Source of the DNA: Allostella sp. ATCC 35155
Lineage (GTDB): Bacteria; Pseudomonadota; Alphaproteobacteria; ATCC43930; Allostellaceae
Length of the DNA: 64,000 nt
Assembly: GCA_006738865.1 (NCBI GenBank)
Contig: AP019701.1
Location: 549,001-613,000, forward strand
Direction: 5' to 3'
Shown: one piece after another, positions 1 through 8,035 of the stretch
Position numbering within the stretch: the stretch's first letter is position 1
Layout: every line of letters starts with the position of its first letter
Notes under the pieces: model-generated
The model's database searches: none
Seen by the model: only the letters and a program-made list of their open reading frames with translations
Told to the model about the DNA's origin: nothing
Translations under genes and position numbers: made by a program

Positions 1-235
1 GAAGATGCGCCGTGGGCCCGTGGCCGGGGCGCAGGCGCAGCGCCGTCGCATAGGCGTTCGCGGCCCCCGCATGGTCGCCGAGCGCGGCACGGACCGAGCC
101 CAGCAGGGCATGGCCGTCGGGATTGCCCGGCTCGGCCGCGACCAGCGGCTCGAGTTCGGCCCGTGCCGCGGCGAAGTCCTGCCGGCCGAGTGCCGCGCGC
201 GCCCGTTGCCGCCGCTCCGTCGCCGTCTGGTCCAT
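1..235 (-). CDS. TPR-repeat protein, N-terminal part (cut by window edge)
   Basis: The first 78 codons of a leftward gene are visible; the rest lies beyond the window. The start is an ATG preceded by a good GGGAGG-type ribosome binding site. The protein begins MDQTATERRQ and continues with two helical TPR-like units (AALGRQDFAAARAELEPL, then ALLGSVRAALGDHAGAANAY) ending in a typical L-R-P loop. There is no signal peptide in the visible part, so the product probably starts in the cytoplasm. TPR proteins are scaffolds, and many alphaproteobacterial ones carry a C-terminal sulfotransferase or glycosyltransferase domain; that cannot be judged here. It is divergent from the MFS gene that follows. 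Confidence 0.7.
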   Translation of the reverse strand, partial: MDQTATERRQRARAALGRQDFAAARAELEPLVAAEPGNPDGHALLGSVRAALGDHAGAANAYATALRLRPGHGPTAHL

Positions 236-420
236 CCCGTGCCTCCCGTTCGCGCCTCTGCCGGCGCGGGCAAATTGGCAAGGCGCAGGCCGCCGCGCAA
301 GGCGGCCGCGGGTCCGGGTCCATTGCGGAGATTGCCGCTGCCGACGCGGCGGTCCAGGATGAACAGACCTCCTGACGCATTCGCCCCCCGCGTCCCCCTC
401 GAACCCGGCAGTGCACGAAC

Positions 421-1653
421 GTGACCGAATCCGCTCGCGACGGGCTGGCCACCAATCCCTGGATCGTCGTCGCGGCGACGACCGCGGTGCAGGCGCTCGC
501 TTCCGCGACGACGTTGGCCGTGCCGACGATCGCGCCGCGCCTGGCGGAGATGCTCGGCATCTCGCCGGCGCTCATCGGCTACCAGACGACGCTGATCTAT
601 GCCGGCGCGATGGCGACCTCGGTCGTGGGCGGTGCCGTCGTGCGACGCCTCGGTGCCGGGCGTGCCAGCCAGATCGCCCTCGTGCTGGCGATCCTCGCCG
701 TTCTCCTGGTGATGGGCGGGTCGCTGTGGACGATCGCGCTGGGCTCGATCGTCATGGGGCTCGGCTACGGCCTGACCAACCCGGCCGCCTCGCACCTCCT
801 GATGCGCTTCGCGCGCGGGCCGCGGCTCAACCTCATCTTCTCGATCAAGCAGACGGGGGTGCCCTGGGGCGGGATGCTGGCCGGCCTGATGCTGCCGCCG
901 GTCGCGCTGACGCTCGGATGGCGCTGGGCGGTCGGCCTCGTCGCGGTGCTCTCCCTCGGCCTCCTGCTGGCGCTGGCCCTCGGCCGGCGGCGGTGGGACG
1001 ACGATCGCGATCCCACCCATCGCCTGCGGCAGAGCCCGTTCGCCGCGGTCGCGCTGGTCTGGCGGACGCGGCCCCTGCGCTACCTCTCCTTCGCCTCGAT
1101 GGCGCTGTCGCTGACCCAGATGTGCGTCCTGGCCTTCATGACGACGCTGCTGGTGACGGAGGCCGGGTTCGGGCTGGTCGAGGCCGGCTTCGTCGTCGCC
1201 ATCCTGCAGGTCGCGGGCGTCCTCGGCCGCGTCGGCTGGGGGCTCGTCGCCGACCGTATCGGCGACGGTTTCCTCGCGCTGCTCGCCGTCACGGGCCTTG
1301 CCATCCTCGCCTGCCTGCTCGCGTCCACGCTGTCGGCCGACTGGCCGGTCTGGGCCGTCTACGGGCTGGGCGCCCTCTTCGGCAGCACGGCCGTCGGCTG
1401 GAACGGCGTCTTCATGGCCGAGGTCGCCCGCCAGGCGCCGCCCGACCGCATCGGGGTGGCGACCGGCGGCTGCATGATGATGACCTTCTCCAGCATCATC
1501 TTCGGTCCGGCCGCGTTCGGCGCGGCCAGCGTCGCCATCGGCAGCTTCGCCCGGACCTACCTCGCGGTGGCGGTGATCGCCGGCTTCGGCGCCGTCAGCC
1601 TCGTCGCCGCGCGGCGGGTCGCCCGGGGGCGGGAAAGGACCGCCGAGCGATGA
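421..1653 (+). CDS. MFS family transporter
   Basis: This is a 410-residue integral membrane protein with about twelve hydrophobic segments and the usual major facilitator length. A loop after the second segment (VVGGAVVRRLGAGRASQIAL) resembles the G-x-x-x-D/R-R/K motif between helices 2 and 3, and a related loop (GRVGWGLVADRIGDG) recurs in the second half, as expected for the internal duplication. It acts in the inner membrane as a secondary transporter. The substrate cannot be read from sequence; overall character suggests the CynX/NimT or organic-anion groups. The start is a GTG; no in-frame ATG exists before residue 41 and the ribosome binding site is weak. It stands alone, upstream of the ATP-grasp operon. 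Confidence 0.85.
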   Translation: MTESARDGLATNPWIVVAATTAVQALASATTLAVPTIAPRLAEMLGISPALIGYQTTLIYAGAMATSVVGGAVVRRLGAGRASQIALVLAILAVLLVMGGSLWTIALGSIVMGLGYGLTNPAASHLLMRFARGPRLNLIFSIKQTGVPWGGMLAGLMLPPVALTLGWRWAVGLVAVLSLGLLLALALGRRRWDDDRDPTHRLRQSPFAAVALVWRTRPLRYLSFASMALSLTQMCVLAFMTTLLVTEAGFGLVEAGFVVAILQVAGVLGRVGWGLVADRIGDGFLALLAVTGLAILACLLASTLSADWPVWAVYGLGALFGSTAVGWNGVFMAEVARQAPPDRIGVATGGCMMMTFSSIIFGPAAFGAASVAIGSFARTYLAVAVIAGFGAVSLVAARRVARGRERTAER

Positions 1654-1671
1654 TCAATTTCTCGCCATGAA

Positions 1672-1688
1672 TGCCCAAGTATTGGGCA
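1672..1688. promoter_or_regulatory. Perfect 7-3-7 inverted repeat upstream of the Anbu operon
   Basis: TGCCCAA, three bases, TTGGGCA form a perfect 17-bp inverted repeat between the MFS stop codon and the ATP-grasp gene. A TTGACG hexamer that could be a -35 box lies at 1699-1704. The repeat could be an operator for the downstream operon, or a short hairpin ending the MFS transcript, since a T-rich stretch follows. Neither role is proven. Confidence 0.35.
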
Positions 1689-1746
1689 AGTCTTTCTCTT
1701 GACGCGCAATTTCGCACTCGGTCATCGTGACCGTGGAGGGAGACCG

Positions 1747-3162
1747 ATGGCGGCAGCATTCGACGAGATGGGCAGCGGCGGGGTGGTGCGTGCCCCCTAC
1801 CGGACGATCGCCGAGTGGCTGGCCGCGACGCCGCCCGACGTGTTCACGCACAAGCGCCGCGAGGCGGAGATCCTGTTCCGGCGCATCGGCATCACCTTCG
1901 CCGTCTATGGTGAGGGCGGCGACCCCGAGCGGCTGATCCCCTTCGACATCGTGCCCCGCGCGCTCGGTGCGGCGGAGTGGAACTTCCTCGCCCGCGGGCT
2001 GGAACAGCGGGTCCGGGCGCTGAACGCCTTCATCCACGACGTCTACAACGAGCGCGAGATCCTGCGCGCCGGCAAGGTGCCGGAGGCGCTGGTGCTGCGC
2101 AACGAGAGCTTCCTGCCGGCGATGCAGGGCTTCACGGTGCCGGGCAAGGTCTATACCCACATCGCCGGCATCGACGTGGTGCGCGTCTCGGAGAATGATT
2201 TCTACGTCCTGGAGGACAATTGCCGGACGCCCTCCGGCGTCTCCTACATGCTCGAGGGGCGGGAGGTGATGATGCGCCTCTTTCCCGATCTCTTCGCCCG
2301 CCACCGCGTCCAGCCGGTATCCCGCTATCCCGAAGCTCTGCTGGAGACGCTGCTGTCGGTGGCGCCGCCGGCCTGCAAGGGCGAGCCGACGGCGGTCCTG
2401 CTGACGCCGGGCCCCTACAACAGCGCCTACTACGAGCACTCGTTCCTCGCCGACGAGATGGGCATCGAACTGGTCGAGGGCCCCGATCTCTTCGTCGACG
2501 AGGACATCGTCTACATGCGCACGACCCAGGGGCCGAAGCGGGTCGACGTCATCTATCGCCGGATCGACGACGCGTTCCTCGACCCCAGGACCTTCCTTCC
2601 CGATTCGGTGCTGGGGGTTCCGGGGCTGATGAGTGCCTATCGCAAAGGCACCGTCACGCTGGCCAACGCCGCCGGCGCCGGCATCGCCGACGACAAGGCG
2701 GTCTACATCCATGTGCCCGAGATGGTCCGCTTCTATCTCGGCGAGGAGCCGATCCTGAAGAACGTGCCGACCTGGTCCTGTAGCGGGGAGGGCGACCGCG
2801 CCCATGTGCTGGCGCATCTGGAGGAGCTGGTCGTCAAGGACGTCCACGGGTCGGGCGGCTACGGGATGCTGGTGGGGCCGCATGCCAGCCGCGCCGAGCG
2901 CGAGACCTTCGCCGAGAAGATCAAGGCCAGCCCCGACCGCTACATCGCCCAGCCGACCCTGGCGCTCTCGACCTGTCCGACCTTCGTCGAGCAGGGCGTC
3001 GCGCCGCGGCACGTCGACCTGCGCCCCTTCGTGCTGGTGGGGCGCGAGAAGGTGACGATCGTGCCGGGCGGCCTGACGCGGGTGGCGCTGCGTGACGGCT
3101 CCCTGGTGGTCAACTCCAGCCAGGGGGGCGGCACCAAGGACACCTGGGTGCTGGAGGGTTGA
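1747..3162 (+). CDS. Circularly permuted ATP-grasp protein (COG2308; DUF404/DUF407)
   Basis: The 471-residue product matches the circularly permuted ATP-grasp type 2 family in length and character, with the conserved RTPSGVSYMLEGREVMMRLF block, the LTPGPYNSAYYEHSFLA block and a C-terminal RHVDLRPFVL strand. Such enzymes are thought to form amide or peptide bonds using ATP; no substrate has been firmly established. I chose the ATG at 1747, preceded by GGAGGGAGACCG, over a TTG 48 bases upstream. The alpha-E gene starts 4 bases after the stop and the Anbu gene follows, giving the conserved neighbourhood of this family. It is probably cytoplasmic. Family assignment is secure; function is inferred from comparative genomics. 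Confidence 0.9.
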   Translation: MAAAFDEMGSGGVVRAPYRTIAEWLAATPPDVFTHKRREAEILFRRIGITFAVYGEGGDPERLIPFDIVPRALGAAEWNFLARGLEQRVRALNAFIHDVYNEREILRAGKVPEALVLRNESFLPAMQGFTVPGKVYTHIAGIDVVRVSENDFYVLEDNCRTPSGVSYMLEGREVMMRLFPDLFARHRVQPVSRYPEALLETLLSVAPPACKGEPTAVLLTPGPYNSAYYEHSFLADEMGIELVEGPDLFVDEDIVYMRTTQGPKRVDVIYRRIDDAFLDPRTFLPDSVLGVPGLMSAYRKGTVTLANAAGAGIADDKAVYIHVPEMVRFYLGEEPILKNVPTWSCSGEGDRAHVLAHLEELVVKDVHGSGGYGMLVGPHASRAERETFAEKIKASPDRYIAQPTLALSTCPTFVEQGVAPRHVDLRPFVLVGREKVTIVPGGLTRVALRDGSLVVNSSQGGGTKDTWVLEG

Positions 3163-3166
3163 GGCG

Positions 3167-4108
3167 ATGCTGAGCCGGACCGCCGACAACCTCTTCTGGC
3201 TCGCCCGCTACATGGAGCGGGCGGAGAACATGGCCCGCATCCTGGAGGCGGGCTACCGGCTGGCGGCGATGGGTATCGACGTCGGCGCCGGCGACACGGA
3301 ATGGCACTCGACCATCGTCGCGGCGGGCTGCGAGACGGGCTTCTACCGCAAGCACCGCGCGGCCACGGCGGCGGCGGCGATCGACTATCTGGCGCGCGAC
3401 CCCGACAATCCCTCCTCGATCCTGTCCTGCATCCAGACGGCCCGGCGCAACGGGCGGGCGGTGCGCACGGCCCTGTCGGCGGACATGTGGGATGCGGTCA
3501 ACGGCTCCTGGCTGCAGGCGCGCAACTTCACGATCGAGGATTTCGCCCCCGACACGGTGCGCCGGATCCTGGACTGGGTGAAGGAGCGCTCGCTGCTCTT
3601 CACCGGCTGCGTCGGCTCGACGATGCTGCGCAACGATGCCTACTGGTTCACCCGGCTCGGCACCTTCCTCGAGCGCGCCGACAGCACGGCCCGCATCCTC
3701 GACGTGAAGTACAACGTGCTGCTGCCGACCTACGAGGCGGTTGGTGGCGCGCTAGACTACGTCCAGTGGACGGCGGTCCTGCGGGCGGTGTCGGCCGGCC
3801 GCGGCTACCACTGGATCTATCGCCGCGAGGTCAAGCCCTGGCTGGTCGCGGAGCTGCTGATCCTCAAGCCGGAGATGCCGCGCTCGCTCGCCGCCTGCTT
3901 CATCGAGATCACCCGCACGCTGGACCTGCTCGCCGGCGCCTATGGCCGGCCGGGCGAGGCCGACCGCATCGCCGGGCAGATCCATGCCCGCTTGCGCTAC
4001 ACCCGGATCGACGACATCTTCCAGCAGGGTCTGCACGAGTTCCTGACGGAATTCATCGACGACAATGTCCGGCTCGGCCGCGAGGTGTCGAAGCAGTACC
4101 TGACCTGA
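3167..4108 (+). CDS. Alpha-E domain-containing protein (COG2307; DUF403)
   Basis: The 313-residue product opens with MLSRTADNLFWLARYMERAE, the highly conserved start of the alpha-E family, and is rich in amphipathic helices throughout (for example TRLGTFLERADSTARILDVKYN in the middle). Alpha-E proteins have no proven catalytic activity; they nearly always sit next to the permuted ATP-grasp protein and are inferred to be its partner in making or modifying a peptide. The start ATG lies 4 bases after the ATP-grasp stop with GAGG just upstream, so the two are translated together. The gene ends 30 bases before the Anbu gene; the transglutaminase-like gene usually found in such clusters is not present. 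Confidence 0.9.
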   Translation: MLSRTADNLFWLARYMERAENMARILEAGYRLAAMGIDVGAGDTEWHSTIVAAGCETGFYRKHRAATAAAAIDYLARDPDNPSSILSCIQTARRNGRAVRTALSADMWDAVNGSWLQARNFTIEDFAPDTVRRILDWVKERSLLFTGCVGSTMLRNDAYWFTRLGTFLERADSTARILDVKYNVLLPTYEAVGGALDYVQWTAVLRAVSAGRGYHWIYRREVKPWLVAELLILKPEMPRSLAACFIEITRTLDLLAGAYGRPGEADRIAGQIHARLRYTRIDDIFQQGLHEFLTEFIDDNVRLGREVSKQYLT

Positions 4109-4138
4109 GGCCCTCCGCCACCGATCGGTGCCTGTGTC

Positions 4139-4897
4139 ATGACCTATTGCGTCGGGCTCCTCCTCTCCGAGGGGCTCGTGATGCTCGCCGACACCCGCAC
4201 GAATGCCGGCGTCGACAACATCTCGACCTTCCGCAAGCTGCACTTCTTCGAGGTGCCCGGCGAGCGGACCATCTGCCTTGCCTCGGCCGGCAACCTCGCG
4301 ATCACCCAGGCGGTGGTGAATCTGCTGGCGGAGGGCTTCGAGAGCGAGTCCACGGGCATGACGGAAAGCGTCTATTCGGTGCCCAGCATGTTCCGGGCGG
4401 CCCAGATCACCGGCGAGGCGATCCGCAAGGTGTGGCATCTCGACGGCGAGGCGATGCGCCAGCAGAGCATCGGGTTCGACGTCAGCTTCCTGCTGGGTGG
4501 CCAGATCCATGGCCGCCAGCTGCGCTTCTTCCTCGTCTATTCGGCCGGCAACTTCATCGAGGCGACCGAGGACACGCCGTTCCTCCAGATCGGCGAGCAC
4601 AAGTACGGCAAGCCGATCCTCGACCGCGCGGTGCGGTTCGACACCGCCATCGCCGACGGGGTCAAGCTCGCGCTGATCTCGATGGATTCGACCCTGCGGT
4701 CGAACCTGACGGTCGGCCTGCCGATCGACCTGATGGTGTTCCGCCGCAACGCCGACCAGGCGGAGATCAATCTCCGCATCGGCGAGGACGACCCCTATTT
4801 CCGCATGATCCGCGAACGCTGGTCGGCGGCCCTGCGCGAGGCCCACCGCGCCATCGCACGGCCGGACTGGATGCCGGAGGCGCCGCCGGCCCGGTAG
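4139..4897 (+). CDS. Anbu, ancestral beta-subunit proteasome homologue (COG3484)
   Basis: The 252-residue protein is an Ntn-hydrolase of the proteasome superfamily. After removal of the initiator Met the first residue is Thr, the expected nucleophile; Asp17 and Lys32 of the mature chain (within LADTRTNAGVDNISTFRK) correspond to the catalytic Asp17/Lys33 pair of proteasome beta subunits. No propeptide precedes the Thr, as reported for Anbu. The length and the conserved NLAITQAVVN and GGQIHGRQLRFF stretches match Anbu rather than HslV. Anbu forms cytoplasmic oligomers whose natural substrate is unknown. It is the third gene of the ATP-grasp/alpha-E operon, 30 bases after alpha-E, and ends at a strong hairpin shared with the convergent receptor gene. 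Confidence 0.88.
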   Translation: MTYCVGLLLSEGLVMLADTRTNAGVDNISTFRKLHFFEVPGERTICLASAGNLAITQAVVNLLAEGFESESTGMTESVYSVPSMFRAAQITGEAIRKVWHLDGEAMRQQSIGFDVSFLLGGQIHGRQLRFFLVYSAGNFIEATEDTPFLQIGEHKYGKPILDRAVRFDTAIADGVKLALISMDSTLRSNLTVGLPIDLMVFRRNADQAEINLRIGEDDPYFRMIRERWSAALREAHRAIARPDWMPEAPPAR

Positions 4898-4901
4898 CGC
4901 C

Positions 4902-4931
4902 GCGCCCGTCCCGGCGGTCCGGGACGGGCGC
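4902..4931. terminator. Convergent hairpin between Anbu and the TonB receptor
   Basis: A perfect 13-bp stem (4902-4914 paired with 4919-4931) with a four-base loop lies 4 bases after the Anbu stop and 9 bases before the receptor stop. There is no T run on either side, so it may pause or protect both mRNA ends rather than act as a classical intrinsic terminator. Confidence 0.6.
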
Positions 4932-4940
4932 GACCGGCGG

Positions 4941-7112
4941 TCAGAACTTGACCGCAGTGGTCAGCAGGAAGGTCCGGCCCGGCGCGACATAGGCAAAGCC
5001 GCCGCTGGTGTGGGCCGAGTCGTAGTAGGTCTCGTCGAACAGGTTCTGGACGTTGAAGCGCAGCGTGACGTTCTCGGTCACGTCGTAGCTGGCCATCGCG
5101 TCGAACCGCCAGTAGCCCGGCAGCTTGCGCGTGTTCGCGTCGTTCGCCCAGCGCTCGCTCATGTAGAAAGCGCCACCGCCGACCGAGAAGTCGCGCAGGA
5201 AGCGGTAGGTCGACCAGATGCTGAAGCTGTGCGGCGCGACGTTGGCCATCTCGTTGCCGTCGTTGGAGGCCGACGGCCCGTCGTCGATGATCTTGCTGTC
5301 CATGAAGGTGTAGCCGCCGAAGACCTTCCAGTTCGGGGTGATCGCCCCCGACAGGCCGATCTCGAAGCCCTGCACCCGCCGCTCGCCGTCGAGCACGGTG
5401 ACGCCGCCGAGGTCATTGACCCGGGCGTTGGTCTTCTCCGTGCGGAAGGCGGCCGCCGTCACCGCGAGACGGTCGTTCATGAAGTTCCACTTCGTCCCGA
5501 CCTCGTAGCTCGCATTCTTCTCGGGATCGAGTGCGGCCGTGCCGCTGCTGACCGACAGGCCTTCGGCCGAGGGGTTGGTCGAGGTGCCGTAGGAGGCATA
5601 GACGCTGCCGTTGGGCAGCGGCTTCCACAATGCGCCGATCTGCCAGTTGAACGAGGTGTCCTCGGCCTTGAGCGTGCTGTTCTTGGCCTCGAAATGGTCG
5701 ACGCGGGCGCCGGCCGAAATCTCGAACTGCTCGCCGATCTTCACCGAGTCGAAGACGAAGGCGGAGATCGTCGTCGCCTTGGTGTTGGTCGAGGTCGTGC
5801 TGCGGTAGGCGCCGGTCCAGGGGTCGTTCGGGTTCGGATTGTAGAGGTCGGCGGCCGGCACGTTGGTGTAGGCGTCCCGGATCGACTGACCGTAGACCCC
5901 CGAGGAGTCGCTGAAGTCGCGTCCGGTGGTACGGTTGCGCTCATGCACCAGCTCGACGCCCGCCGTCAGCGTGTGTCGCAGGGAACCGGTCTGGAACTCC
6001 GTCGTGACGTCCGTCTGGTTCGAGATGATCTCGAGCCGGCTGTCGCGCTGGCGGACGTTGCGGCGGACGGTCGAATAGTCGGTGCCGTTGGGGAAGGCGG
6101 GCACGGTCACGACATAGTCGTTGGTCGACCGGCTGTACAGGATCCGGCTGCGCAGCTTCAGGCGGTCACTGAACTCGTGGCTGAATTCCGCCGTGGCGGT
6201 GTCGACCTGGAATTCCTGGAAGTCGCGCGCGAGGACCCCGTAGAAATTCTCGCGGTCGACATCGACCGGCTTGCCGGTGCGCGGATCGAAGGGATGGCCG
6301 TAGTCCGGAATGCCCTCGCCCTGCAGGTGATAGTAGCTGAGCGTGAGCTGCGTCGGGCGGCCGAGCCCGAACGTCACCGACGGCGCGAAGCCCCAGCGCT
6401 TCTGCTCGACCTCGTCGCGGCCGGGAACCTCGCCATCATGCACCATGGCATTGAGGCGCACGGCGACGGTGTCGAAGATCTTCTGGTTGACGTCGGCCGT
6501 CGCGCGCTTGGTCCAGCCGCTGCCGACCGTGAGGTCGCCGGCGATCGAGTTGCGCTCGTTCGGGCGCTTGCTGACGATGTTGATCGACCCGCCGGTCGAG
6601 CCGCGGCCGGTGAAGGCCGAGCTCGGCCCCTTCAGGATCTCGACCTGCTCCAGGTTGAACGGGTCGCGGAACTGCGAGCCCTGGTCGCGGAAGCCGTCGA
6701 TGAAGATGTCGTTCTGCGAATCGAAGCCGCGCACGAACGGCCGGTCGCCGTAGGCGATGCCGCCTTCGCCGGCACCGAGCGTGATGCCGGGCGTGGTGCG
6801 CAGCACGTCGGTCAGCGACATGCTGCCGCGATCCTCGATGACCTCGCGCGGGATGACGGTCACCGTGCGTGGCGTGTCGAGCAGCGGGGAGGTGAATTTC
6901 GGCGACTGGACCGTGTCGGCCTTGTAGGGCTCGGGCGCCGGCGCGCTGACGGTCACGCCGGGCAGCTGCACCGTCGGCTGTGCCGCGGTCTGGGCATGGG
7001 CGATGACGGGCGACATGGCCGCGCCGGCGGCGGCCCAGGCGAGCACGCTACGCGACACGAGGCCGATGGCATGGGCCGACGAACGCGTCGGTCCCTTCCT
7101 GGAACTGGACAT
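4941..7112 (-). CDS. TonB-dependent siderophore receptor (Fiu/FhuA-like)
   Basis: This 723-residue outer-membrane receptor has a signal peptide cut near residue 40 (PVIAHA then Q). The N-terminal plug starts around residue 60 (LDTPRTVTVIPREVIEDRG, then LTDVLRTTPGITLGAGEGG and VRGFDSQNDIFIDG), and a 22-strand beta barrel follows, ending in the C-terminal aromatic Phe needed for barrel assembly. The plug wording is typical of catecholate/hydroxamate siderophore receptors and not of HmuR/HemR haem receptors, which carry FRAP and NPNL motifs that I do not see. It would import ferric siderophore with TonB-ExbBD energy. hemP lies upstream on the same strand, which implies iron-regulated co-expression. 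The exact ligand cannot be assigned. Confidence 0.9.
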   Translation of the reverse strand: MSSSRKGPTRSSAHAIGLVSRSVLAWAAAGAAMSPVIAHAQTAAQPTVQLPGVTVSAPAPEPYKADTVQSPKFTSPLLDTPRTVTVIPREVIEDRGSMSLTDVLRTTPGITLGAGEGGIAYGDRPFVRGFDSQNDIFIDGFRDQGSQFRDPFNLEQVEILKGPSSAFTGRGSTGGSINIVSKRPNERNSIAGDLTVGSGWTKRATADVNQKIFDTVAVRLNAMVHDGEVPGRDEVEQKRWGFAPSVTFGLGRPTQLTLSYYHLQGEGIPDYGHPFDPRTGKPVDVDRENFYGVLARDFQEFQVDTATAEFSHEFSDRLKLRSRILYSRSTNDYVVTVPAFPNGTDYSTVRRNVRQRDSRLEIISNQTDVTTEFQTGSLRHTLTAGVELVHERNRTTGRDFSDSSGVYGQSIRDAYTNVPAADLYNPNPNDPWTGAYRSTTSTNTKATTISAFVFDSVKIGEQFEISAGARVDHFEAKNSTLKAEDTSFNWQIGALWKPLPNGSVYASYGTSTNPSAEGLSVSSGTAALDPEKNASYEVGTKWNFMNDRLAVTAAAFRTEKTNARVNDLGGVTVLDGERRVQGFEIGLSGAITPNWKVFGGYTFMDSKIIDDGPSASNDGNEMANVAPHSFSIWSTYRFLRDFSVGGGAFYMSERWANDANTRKLPGYWRFDAMASYDVTENVTLRFNVQNLFDETYYDSAHTSGGFAYVAPGRTFLLTTAVKF

Positions 7113-7217
7113 GGAAAACCCCCTCGATGCTCGTTTCAGCAGGTCGGTCTGGTGGGAGACCTGGCTGGCTGGCAGAGTCGAGGTTGGGCCTCGGGGCTGG
7201 CTGGCTCGGTCGCATGT

Positions 7218-7239
7218 GGCTGCTCCGCACGGAGCAGCC
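7218..7239 (-). promoter_or_regulatory. Hairpin between hemP and the receptor gene
   Basis: GGCTGCTCCG, a two-base loop and CGGAGCAGCC form a perfect 10-bp stem two bases after the hemP stop codon. No T run follows in the direction of transcription. It sits in the 129-base space before the receptor gene and could partially terminate or stabilise the upstream hemP mRNA, setting a different ratio of the two products. Function is inferred. Confidence 0.5.
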
Positions 7240-7241
7240 CG

Positions 7242-7436
7242 TCATTTGGTGAGGATCAGCTTCCCGCTGCTCGTGACGCGGAGCCGGTATTCGCTTTCGC
7301 CGTGGACAATGATGCATTCCCGTCCGTCGCCGAGCAGGTTCGCCGCTTCCAGCCTGCGGATGCGCGGCGTGCCGTTCGGTTCGGTGGTCTTGGCTGCCAT
7401 CGGGCGCACGCCCGGGTCGGCCGTCCTGCCGTTCAT
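7242..7436 (-). CDS. hemP: HemP/HmuP hemin uptake family protein
   Basis: The 64-residue product carries the whole HemP domain at its C terminus: LLGDGRECIIVHGESEYRLR followed by VTSSGKLILTK, the invariant ending of the family. In other alpha- and betaproteobacteria HemP/HmuP is a small cytoplasmic activator needed to switch on the haem or siderophore receptor gene next to it. That fits here, because a TonB receptor follows on the same strand. I placed the start at the ATG preceded by GAGGG; an ATG 36 bases further in would give 52 residues, still including the full domain. A partly palindromic A/T-rich site lies upstream at 7504-7518. Confidence 0.8.
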   Translation of the reverse strand: MNGRTADPGVRPMAAKTTEPNGTPRIRRLEAANLLGDGRECIIVHGESEYRLRVTSSGKLILTK

Positions 7437-7503
7437 GTCCCTCGTCGATCCGGTAGAGTTCGCTTCCCCTCGGCCTCGATCGTTACCAGCGGCGCCATGA
7501 AAA

Positions 7504-7518
7504 CGCAATTCATTCGCA
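7504..7518. promoter_or_regulatory. Possible Fur-type operator upstream of hemP
   Basis: CGCAATT-C-ATTCGCA is a 7-1-7 partly symmetrical, A/T-rich island in GC-rich DNA, 68 bases upstream of the hemP start. Its layout resembles Fur-family (Fur/Mur) operators of alphaproteobacteria, but two of the central pairs do not match. The assignment rests on position and shape only. Confidence 0.3.
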
Positions 7519-7585
7519 TGACGGCAGCGGGATAACGGCAACAGGTGCGGCCGGCAGGCCACACCCGGCCGCGATCAGTCGGCGA

Positions 7586-8020
7586 TCAGAGTTCGAGGGG
7601 CGTGTAGGCGGCGACGGTCTGCGGATCGCGCCGCCAGGAGTCCGACTGGTCGACATAGAGTTCGACCCGGTTGCCGTCGGGATCGCTGAAATAGAGCGAC
7701 TTGCTGACGCCGTGGTCGGCGGCGACGGTCGCGACGCCGGCCGCCTCCAGCTCCGCCTTGGCGCTGCGCAACGTCTCGACGTCGTCGCCGATCTTGAAGG
7801 CGACATGGGCAAGGCCGACGCCAGCTTCGACCGGGCCCGGCGCCGCGTCGCCGACGGCGGCGACGGCGAAGTCGTGATGATCGCCGAGGCTGAAGAAGGT
7901 CATGTGCATGGCCTCGAGGCGCGCGACGATGGGCATGCCGAGGAGGCCGTTGTAGAAGGCCTCCGCCTTCTCGCGGTCGCGCACCTTGAGGACGACGTGC
8001 CCGAGGGACTGGATCTGCAT
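7586..8020 (-). CDS. VOC family protein (glyoxalase / extradiol dioxygenase fold)
   Basis: The 144-residue protein has the vicinal-oxygen-chelate fold: an N-terminal beta-alpha-beta-beta-beta unit starting LGHVVLKVRDREKAEAFY (metal-ligand His at residue 8) and a second unit with LAHVAFKIGDD and ending YFSDPDGNRVELYVD, where Glu is the usual last metal ligand. The family includes lactoylglutathione lyases, ring-cleaving dioxygenases and fosfomycin-resistance enzymes, so the reaction is open. It is the last gene of the LIV-type importer operon, 15 bases after livM, which suggests that it acts on the imported compound or a product of it. Confidence 0.8.
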   Translation of the reverse strand: MQIQSLGHVVLKVRDREKAEAFYNGLLGMPIVARLEAMHMTFFSLGDHHDFAVAAVGDAAPGPVEAGVGLAHVAFKIGDDVETLRSAKAELEAAGVATVAADHGVSKSLYFSDPDGNRVELYVDQSDSWRRDPQTVAAYTPLEL

Positions 8021-8035
8021 AGCGGCCTCCGCCGG

